Assembly: GCA_023433985.1 (NCBI GenBank)
Contig: JAEYTN010000290.1
Coordinates: forward strand, 1-5,758
Length of the DNA: 5,758 nucleotides
Direction: 5' to 3'
Origin: Pseudomonadota bacterium
Lineage (GTDB): Bacteria > Pseudomonadota > Alphaproteobacteria > Rhizobiales > Devosiaceae
The position numbers and the translations under genes are program-made. How positions within the stretch are numbered: the first letter of the stretch is position 1; every line of letters begins with the position of its first letter. Positions 1 to 5,758 of the stretch are shown piece by piece. The notes under the pieces were generated by a model, which saw only the letters and a program-made list of their open reading frames with translations, did no database searches and was not told where the DNA came from.

Positions 1-2291
1 TAGGCGCCGGCAACGACGCGTCCATCACCAACACCCGCGGTGGCACCTTCACCATGACCAACCTGGCGAACGCCAACGTCATGGTGGCGAACGCCAATGC
101 CTCGATCCTCAACGATCGCGGCAGCTTCAGCATGACTGGCCTGGTCAGCGCCAACGTGATGGTCGCCCAAACCGGCAACGCCTCGATCACCAACGATCGT
201 GGCGGCAGCTTCGACGTCACCGGGCTCGCGGGCGGCAACTTCATGGATGCGGGCGCCGACGCCACCATCCTCAACGACCGGGGCGGCAGCTTCTCGATGA
301 CCGACCTGCTGAACGCCAACCTCATGGTCGCCGATGCCAACGCCTCGATCACCAATGACCGTGGCGGCAGCTTCAGCCTGACCGGCGCCGTCAGCGGCAA
401 CGTCATGCTGGCCAACCTCAATGCTTCGATCCTCAACGATCGCGGCGGCAGCTTCTCCATGACCGGCATCAACGGCAACGTCATGGTCGCCACCAACGGC
501 AACGCCTCGATCGCGAACGATCGCGGCGGCGACTTCTCGATGGTGGGCGTCAATGGCAACGTCATGGTGGCCACCAATGGGGCCGCCACCATCACCAACG
601 AGCGCGGCGCCGGGTTCGACCTGATCGGGCTCACCGGCTCGCTCATGGTGGCCGGCAACGGCAACGCCTCGATCGACAACAACCGCGGCGCCACGATGAA
701 TATCGTCGGGGCAAGCGGCGACCTGCTGGTGGCCACCAACGGCAACGCCACCATCGACAATACCCGCAACGCCCAGATCAACTTCCTCGGGCAGAATGCA
801 CTCGGGTTCCTGACGCCGAACGGCACCAGCACCGTGAACAACGACAGCGTCATCCGCGTCGGCGGGCTCGGTGGCGCCACCGGCACCACGTCCTTCTTCA
901 ACCTCGACCTGTTCGACAACTCGGGCGAACTGACGATGATGGACGGGATCGTGGGCGACCTGACGCGGATCTGCGACACGCTCGTCTGCACCAACCTGGG
1001 CGTCGCGGCCGGCAACTACTTCGGCGGCGACGGCGTGGGCGGTGACGGCCTGCTGTCCCTCGACGTGTTCCTCGACGGCCAGAACGGCTCGAGCTCCGAC
1101 CTGCTCTGGATCGAGGGCAACGCCGATGGCACCACCCTGATCGCCGTCAATGACATGCATGGCGGCCCGGGCACCTACGATCCGGACGGCACCAAACTCG
1201 TCTACGCCGGCACGGCCTCGTCCGGCCCGCTCGGCACCGAGTTCGCCCTGCGCGACGGCCCGATCGACTACGGTCTCTACACCTACGACCTGAAGTACTT
1301 CTTCAGTGCCACCGATCCGAGCTGGATCCTCGCCAACGGCCCGAATGCCCGTGCCTTCGAGCTCGCCACGCTGCCTTCCCAGATCCAGACCATGGCCTCG
1401 GTGGCCGAGTCGACCTGGCATGACCGGACCGCCGACCTGCGGGATGACGCTGGTCGCGCCATCGACGGCGGCGGGGCCTGGGCCCGGGCCGTGGGCGTGA
1501 CCTCCGGTCGCGAGTACGACCAGAGCTTCACCGACCAGAACGGCACCTACACCCACCAGGGCACTTCCGATCAGGCCATCGGTGGCGTGGTCGCCGGCAT
1601 CGACACGGTGATCAGCCGGGGTGACGTCGACGTCGCCATCGGCGTGATGGGCAGCCTGCTCGCCTCGCGCACCGACTTCGACGACACCGGTACCCGCGTC
1701 GACATGACCGGGACGGGCGCCGGAGCCTATGCGACCCTGATGAGCGGCGGCTTCTTCGTCGACGCCGTGGGTCATGTCCGCCTGCTCGGCATCGACTACG
1801 CCACGGCCGCGCCGTGGGCCGACAGCGTCAGCACCGACGGGGTGAACTACTCCGTGGTGGTCGACGCCGGCTACCGTGCCGCCGTGGGGGCCATGACCAT
1901 CGAACCGATGGCCACCCTCGCCTACAACCGCACGACCATCGACGGCTTCGACCTCCTCGGCAACGCCGTCTCCTACGATGCCCAGGAAAGCCTCAAGGGC
2001 CGTCTCGGCGTCCGGGTGGCTGGCGAGGTGACGATCGAGAAGGGGACGGTGAAGCCGTTCCTCGAGGCCAACCTGTGGCACGAGTTCAAGGGCGAGAACT
2101 CCGCCACTATCTCCGGCGGCGCGGTGGACCTCACGCTCATCGACGACACCTCGGGGCTTTCCGGCGAGCTCAAGGGCGGCGTGGAGCTGTTCACGGACAA
2201 TGGCTGGTCGGGCACCGTGTCCGGCCTGATCCGCGGCAACGAGCTGACCACTACGGTCGGTGCTCAGGCGGGCGTGCGCGTCAGCTTCTGA
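1..2291 (+). CDS. Autotransporter (type Va) with 27-residue passenger repeats, 5'-partial
   Basis: This is the C-terminal part of a surface autotransporter. The barrel would insert in the outer membrane and display the passenger outside. The frame is open from the first base, and a repeat unit lies upstream of the ATG at 54, so that ATG is internal and the true start and signal peptide are outside the window. Numbering from that Met: residues 1-257 are 27-residue repeats, probably a beta-solenoid. Residues about 258-400 include a Cys pair (C307, C312) and a DLLWIEGNADGTT segment near 349, typical of the distal passenger. Residues about 406-426 (YGLYTYDL, then WIL) match the pertactin/autochaperone pattern. 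Residues 435-465 look like the helical linker. The barrel runs from AWARAVG (W476) to the terminal VRVSF at 745, about 270 residues with alternating beta-strand character. The final Phe is the usual outer-membrane assembly signal. No protease or lipase motif is visible, so adhesion or surface structure is only an inference. Confidence 0.93.
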   Translation, partial: GAGNDASITNTRGGTFTMTNLANANVMVANANASILNDRGSFSMTGLVSANVMVAQTGNASITNDRGGSFDVTGLAGGNFMDAGADATILNDRGGSFSMTDLLNANLMVADANASITNDRGGSFSLTGAVSGNVMLANLNASILNDRGGSFSMTGINGNVMVATNGNASIANDRGGDFSMVGVNGNVMVATNGAATITNERGAGFDLIGLTGSLMVAGNGNASIDNNRGATMNIVGASGDLLVATNGNATIDNTRNAQINFLGQNALGFLTPNGTSTVNNDSVIRVGGLGGATGTTSFFNLDLFDNSGELTMMDGIVGDLTRICDTLVCTNLGVAAGNYFGGDGVGGDGLLSLDVFLDGQNGSSSDLLWIEGNADGTTLIAVNDMHGGPGTYDPDGTKLVYAGTASSGPLGTEFALRDGPIDYGLYTYDLKYFFSATDPSWILANGPNARAFELATLPSQIQTMASVAESTWHDRTADLRDDAGRAIDGGGAWARAVGVTSGREYDQSFTDQNGTYTHQGTSDQAIGGVVAGIDTVISRGDVDVAIGVMGSLLASRTDFDDTGTRVDMTGTGAGAYATLMSGGFFVDAVGHVRLLGIDYATAAPWADSVSTDGVNYSVVVDAGYRAAVGAMTIEPMATLAYNRTTIDGFDLLGNAVSYDAQESLKGRLGVRVAGEVTIEKGTVKPFLEANLWHEFKGENSATISGGAVDLTLIDDTSGLSGELKGGVELFTDNGWSGTVSGLIRGNELTTTVGAQAGVRVSF
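15..905 (+). repeat. 81-bp tandem repeats encoding 27-residue autotransporter passenger units
   Basis: Ten complete units begin at 15, 96, 177, 258, 339, 420, 501, 582, 663 and 744, each exactly 81 bp. A degenerate eleventh begins at 825 and fades by about 905. The consensus unit is roughly NASITNDRGGSF followed by SMTG, then NGNVMVATNG. Asn at unit position 6 is kept in all eleven copies, and Arg at position 8 in the first ten. Unit 2 lacks one Gly (RGSF) but gains a residue later, so the register holds. Copies nearest the barrel (663 onward) are the most diverged, and the array probably continues upstream of the window. Fixed coil length with an aligned Asn is what a beta-solenoid with a stacked Asn ladder would show; that fold is inferred. 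Confidence 0.93.
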
Positions 2292-2310
2292 CGGGCGCGG
2301 AAGGACCTGC

Positions 2311-2343
2311 GGCGGGGCGGGCTTCGATGAAGCCGGCCCCGCC
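2311..2343 (+). terminator. Strong GC hairpin after the autotransporter, probable terminator
   Basis: Arms 2311-2325 and 2329-2343 pair at 14 of 15 positions around a 3-nt loop, with one G-G mismatch (2319/2335). The hairpin starts 20 nt after the autotransporter stop codon, where a transcription terminator is expected. There is no run of T after the 3' arm, only GTCGCATATT, so it is not a textbook intrinsic terminator. It could instead protect the mRNA 3' end or act with Rho. Confidence 0.6.
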
Positions 2344-2385
2344 GTCGCATATTCGGGGTCGCATGTTTCAGTCGCGAAAGAAAAC

Positions 2386-2391
2386 TTGACA
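2386..2391 (+). promoter_or_regulatory. Candidate -35 box (TTGACA) upstream of the IalB pair
   Basis: A perfect TTGACA lies between the hairpin and the first IalB gene, 65 nt before its ATG, in a short AT-richer stretch (GAAAGAAAAC precedes it). At a 17-18 nt spacing the -10 position reads GCGAAG or CGAAGT, a poor match. GAAGTATT slightly further downstream is the nearest AT-rich candidate. The placement is good but the -10 is weak, so this is a tentative promoter. Confidence 0.35.
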
Positions 2392-2456
2392 TGTGGCCGC
2401 TCTCCGCTGCGAAGTATTGAAAGTAAAACGCCAGGGGAAGCGGGCCGTTATACGGG

Positions 2457-2990
2457 ATGGAGTTCAGCGTGATTTCTGGGTGGAAGATACGAACTATTGC
2501 AATGGCGGCGCTGCTGGGGCTCGGCGCCGGTGGGGCAGGGGCGCAGGAGCCGGTGCTTGGCGGCGAGACGCCGGCCGCGACGACGCCGCAATCCGCCTGG
2601 GCGAGCCAGTGCGTCGCCGATGGCCGGAGCGGCAGCCTCGACTGCTCGGTGTTCCAGCGCGTGGTGACGCAGGCCGGCCAGCTGGTAGGGTCGGTAACGA
2701 TCCGCGTTCCGCCGGGCGGCACGCCCGTCATGGTGGTGTCGACGCCGCTGGGGCTCTACCTGCCCAACGGGATCACCTTCAGCATCGACGGCGGCGCGGC
2801 CAACAAGCTCGAGCTGCAGACCTGCGAGCAGACCGGGTGCATCGCCACTTTCCCGGTCACCGAAGAGGCGCTCAACGCCATGACCAGGGGCCAGAAGATC
2901 GACATCGCCTTCGCCAACATGAACCGGCAGACGATCACGCTGCCGCTATCGCTGGTCGGCTTCACCGCCGCGTACCAGCGGATCAAGTAA
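2457..2990 (+). CDS. IalB-family (invasion-associated locus B) periplasmic protein
   Basis: A 177-residue protein of the IalB family (Pfam PF06776), named after a Bartonella invasion-associated protein; its molecular activity is not well defined. Residues 1-29 form a signal peptide: basic WKIR, a hydrophobic AMAALLGLGAGG core, and an AGA cleavage site before QEP, so the mature protein should be periplasmic or secreted. The domain runs from W48 to the C-terminus. It shows four cysteines in the family layout (C52, C63, C123, C128; the second pair is CEQTGC), the STPLGLYLPNGITFSIDGG core near 95-113, and the closing SLVGFTAAY near 165-173. Length is typical. The ATG at 2457 has no good Shine-Dalgarno. 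A GTG at 2469 with GGAG six nt before it is a real alternative and leaves the signal peptide intact. A paralogue follows 57 bp downstream on the same strand, so the two are probably co-transcribed. Confidence 0.9.
   Translation: MEFSVISGWKIRTIAMAALLGLGAGGAGAQEPVLGGETPAATTPQSAWASQCVADGRSGSLDCSVFQRVVTQAGQLVGSVTIRVPPGGTPVMVVSTPLGLYLPNGITFSIDGGAANKLELQTCEQTGCIATFPVTEEALNAMTRGQKIDIAFANMNRQTITLPLSLVGFTAAYQRIK
2459..2462 (+). promoter_or_regulatory. Possible ribosome binding site for a GTG start at 2469
   Basis: GGAG at 2459-2462 sits six nt before an in-frame GTG at 2469-2471 and overlaps the ATG at 2457. The ATG itself has only a distant purine stretch (AGGGGAAG, 2433-2440, 16 nt away). On Shine-Dalgarno placement the GTG is the better start, and on codon preference the ATG is. 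Confidence 0.4.
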
Positions 2991-3047
2991 GGAAGGGCGT
3001 TGGGATAAGCAGTCGCACACGTGGGGCTCCGGGATGCGCAAGCTGTC

Positions 3048-3767
3048 ATGACCCATAGCCGGCAGGACTGGGAACCGCCGCTGACGGCCACGTCGGACTG
3101 GAAGCCGCCGGTCGAGCCGGTGCGCCCGCTTCGACGTTCCGGCCGCTGGCTGAGATATGTCGCGGTCGTGCTGGGCGCAATCGTGCTGCTCGGCGCGGGC
3201 GCCCTGGCCGGCTACCTGATCATGGGCCTGCCCACGCCGAAAGTCGCGGTGGCCGAGGCCACGCCCGCAGCCCCACCCGCGGAGGCGTCCGTGGAGAGTC
3301 CCGCCGCTCCTCCCGCCGTCGAAGCGCCCGCGACGGATGCGCCTGCGGACAACTCGGTCATCGAGAACATCGGCGATTGGGTGCTGGTCTGCGCGTCGGA
3401 GGAGACGCAGCCCCAATGCGCGCTGCAGCAGCGGCTGGCGGAACCGGACGGCAGCACCGCGCTGATGTGGAGCATCTACCGGGACGGGCAGGGCACGCTC
3501 AGGGCCGTGTGGCAGATGCCCCCCAAGGTGGAGACGGCCCCCGGCATCGCCATCGATCTTGGCGATGGCGCGCCGCGCACGGTGCCGTTCGAGGGGTGCG
3601 ACGCGACCCTGTGCAGCGTCCGCGCCACGCTTGCTCCCCAGTTCATCGCGCAGCTCGAGGCCGCGACCACCGTTTCGGCGGTGGTCATGATGTCGGCCGA
3701 CCGCCAGCTGGTGCGCTACCGGCTGAGCGCCGCCGGGCTGGCCGAAGCCTTGCCGCGGCTGCGCTAG
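3048..3767 (+). CDS. Membrane-anchored IalB-family protein
   Basis: A 239-residue protein with three parts. Residues 1-34 are a Pro/Arg-containing cytoplasmic tail ending in a basic RRSGRWLR. Residues about 35-60 are one transmembrane helix (YVAVVLGAIVLLGAGALAGY) that should act as an uncleaved signal anchor with the C-terminus in the periplasm. Residues about 64-102 are an Ala/Pro-rich tether. From IGDWVLVC (about 108) to the end is a diverged IalB-like domain. It keeps four cysteines at comparable places (C115, C124, C184, C189, the last pair CDATLC) and a closing SAAGLAEAL that aligns with SLVGFTAAY in the upstream gene. The central PLGL motif is replaced by MPPKV. Neither possible start, ATG 3048 or GTG 3021 (nine codons longer), has a clear Shine-Dalgarno; I prefer the ATG. 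It probably shares a transcript with the preceding gene. Function is unknown; a tethered periplasmic role is inferred. Confidence 0.85.
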   Translation: MTHSRQDWEPPLTATSDWKPPVEPVRPLRRSGRWLRYVAVVLGAIVLLGAGALAGYLIMGLPTPKVAVAEATPAAPPAEASVESPAAPPAVEAPATDAPADNSVIENIGDWVLVCASEETQPQCALQQRLAEPDGSTALMWSIYRDGQGTLRAVWQMPPKVETAPGIAIDLGDGAPRTVPFEGCDATLCSVRATLAPQFIAQLEAATTVSAVVMMSADRQLVRYRLSAAGLAEALPRLR

Positions 3768-3790
3768 GCGGGGCGGCCATGGCCTGGCCC

Positions 3791-5193
<1,403 letters not shown>

Positions 5194-5215
5194 TTAACCC
5201 CAGCCGGGCGCGGAG

Positions 5216-5245
5216 TGAACAAGAAACGTGCATCCTGCCTATGAT
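5216..5245 (+). promoter_or_regulatory. Candidate promoter for the DUF488 gene
   Basis: TGAACA (5216-5221, four of six matches to TTGACA) and TATGAT (5240-5245, five of six matches to TATAAT) are separated by 18 nt in the divergent intergenic region. Transcription would begin near 5252, leaving a leader of about 60 nt before the ATG at 5313. If correct, this excludes the upstream in-frame ATG at 5241, which lies inside the -10 box. No equally good promoter facing gdhA was found. Confidence 0.45.
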
Positions 5246-5304
5246 TCGTTCATCGTCGATGCTCCATACCCTTAGGTCGCGGGTTGAGGCGTTCCGTAAG
5301 TCCG

Positions 5305-5308
5305 AAGG
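5305..5308 (+). promoter_or_regulatory. Ribosome binding site deciding the DUF488 start
   Basis: AAGG, within GAAGG (5304-5308), lies four nt before the ATG at 5313. The protein begins at the expected family N-terminus (FFTIGHSTR) only when read from this ATG. Upstream in-frame ATGs at 5241 and 5259 would add residues unlike the family. Confidence 0.5.
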
Positions 5309-5312
5309 CGAC

Positions 5313-5758
5313 ATGCACCCGTTCTTCACCATCGGCCATTCGACACGTACGACCGGCGAGTTCATCGACCTCTTGCTGCGCTCGGAAATCCGGCAGGTCG
5401 CCGATGTGCGGACCGTGCCGCGATCGCGCACCAACCCGCAGTTCAATCCCACGGTGCTCGCCCAAAGCCTCGCACCCGTAGGGATCGGCTACAGCCATAT
5501 CGTCGAGCTGGGTGGCCTGCGGGGTCGGCAGAAACAGGCGGCCGAGGCTGCCAACGCGCTGTGGCAGAACGACAGCTTCCACAACTACGCCGACTATGCG
5601 CAGACACCGTCCTTTGCCGAAGGTCTGCGGCAACTGCTCGAACTCGGCGCTTCGGGTCCGGTCGCCATCATGTGTGCCGAGGCAGTCTGGTGGCGGTGCC
5701 ATCGGCGCATCATCGCCGACTACCTGCTGGCCCGTGGGCTCCCCGTCTTCCACATCCT
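5313..5758 (+). CDS. DUF488 family protein, 3'-partial
   Basis: The first 148 codons of a DUF488 protein (Pfam PF04343), cut off by the window end. The family is widespread in bacteria and its biochemical function is not established. Hallmarks in order are FFTIGHSTRTTGEF at 4-17, VADVRTVPRSRTNPQFN at 29-45, GIGYSHIVELGGLRG at 57-71, and the closing cluster AIMCAEAVWWRCHRRIIADYL at 118-138. That cluster has C121, C129 and H130, conserved residues that may form an active or metal-binding site (inference). The missing part should be short, as members are usually somewhat under 200 residues. The start at 5313 is supported by a nearby AAGG and by the family N-terminus. The gene is divergent from gdhA, with 158 bp between the two starts. 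Confidence 0.92.
   Translation, partial: MHPFFTIGHSTRTTGEFIDLLLRSEIRQVADVRTVPRSRTNPQFNPTVLAQSLAPVGIGYSHIVELGGLRGRQKQAAEAANALWQNDSFHNYADYAQTPSFAEGLRQLLELGASGPVAIMCAEAVWWRCHRRIIADYLLARGLPVFHI

Noticed and set aside
54..56. ATG that could be taken as the start of the autotransporter
   Set aside because: The same frame is open to the window edge and a repeat unit begins at 15, so this Met is inside a repeat.
15..905. CRISPR array
   Set aside because: The repeats are long, degenerate, in coding frame and without unique spacers; they are protein repeats.
1814..2389. 191-codon plus-strand frame inside the autotransporter barrel
   Set aside because: It overlaps a clear barrel coding sequence in another frame, and its Arg/Gly-rich composition is typical of a shadow frame.
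3000..3008. TTG start for the second IalB gene behind GGAAGGG (2991-2997)
   Set aside because: The frame hits TAA at 3006 after two codons, so the strong purine stretch does not serve this start.
5241..5312. N-terminal extension of the DUF488 protein from ATG 5241 or 5259
   Set aside because: The family N-terminus begins at TIGHS just after ATG 5313, which has its own AAGG, and 5241 lies inside a likely -10 box.

Overview
The window is high-GC DNA with dense, strongly codon-biased genes. It looks like an alphaproteobacterium, probably from the Hyphomicrobiales/Devosia-like range. The main reason is a tandem pair of IalB-family proteins, a family found largely in Alphaproteobacteria. A type Va autotransporter with a C-terminal Phe shows the organism is Gram-negative. 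The genus is a guess; the class is more secure.

Layout. (1) Positions 1-2291 (+) hold the 3' part of a large autotransporter. Ten complete 27-residue passenger repeats in strict 81-bp register are followed by a pertactin-like distal passenger region, a helical linker and an outer-membrane beta-barrel. The start codon and signal peptide lie upstream of the window. (2) Positions 2292-2456 are intergenic, with a strong hairpin (probable terminator) and a TTGACA box. (3) Positions 2457-2990 and 3048-3767 (+) are two tandem IalB-family genes. The first encodes a secreted periplasmic protein. The second encodes a membrane-anchored form with an Ala/Pro-rich tether. Both keep the family's four cysteines. 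(4) Positions 3799-5154 (-) are gdhA, a complete NADP-type glutamate dehydrogenase, convergent with the second IalB gene across about 31 bp. (5) Positions 5155-5312 form a divergent promoter region. (6) Positions 5313-5758 (+) are the start of a DUF488 protein, cut by the window end.

How it fits together. The left half concerns the cell envelope: a surface-displayed repeat protein, then two periplasm-facing IalB domains. The hairpin after the autotransporter suggests separate transcription, so any functional link rests only on adjacency. The right half is ordinary metabolism: gdhA for ammonium assimilation, and a conserved protein of unknown biochemical role. No mobile element, RNA gene or CRISPR array was found, and no gene-free stretch exceeds 300 bases. 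The least ordinary structure is the autotransporter repeat array, with its invariant Asn-x-Arg positions and an apparent two-repeat superperiod. I see no clear evidence of an undescribed multi-gene system.
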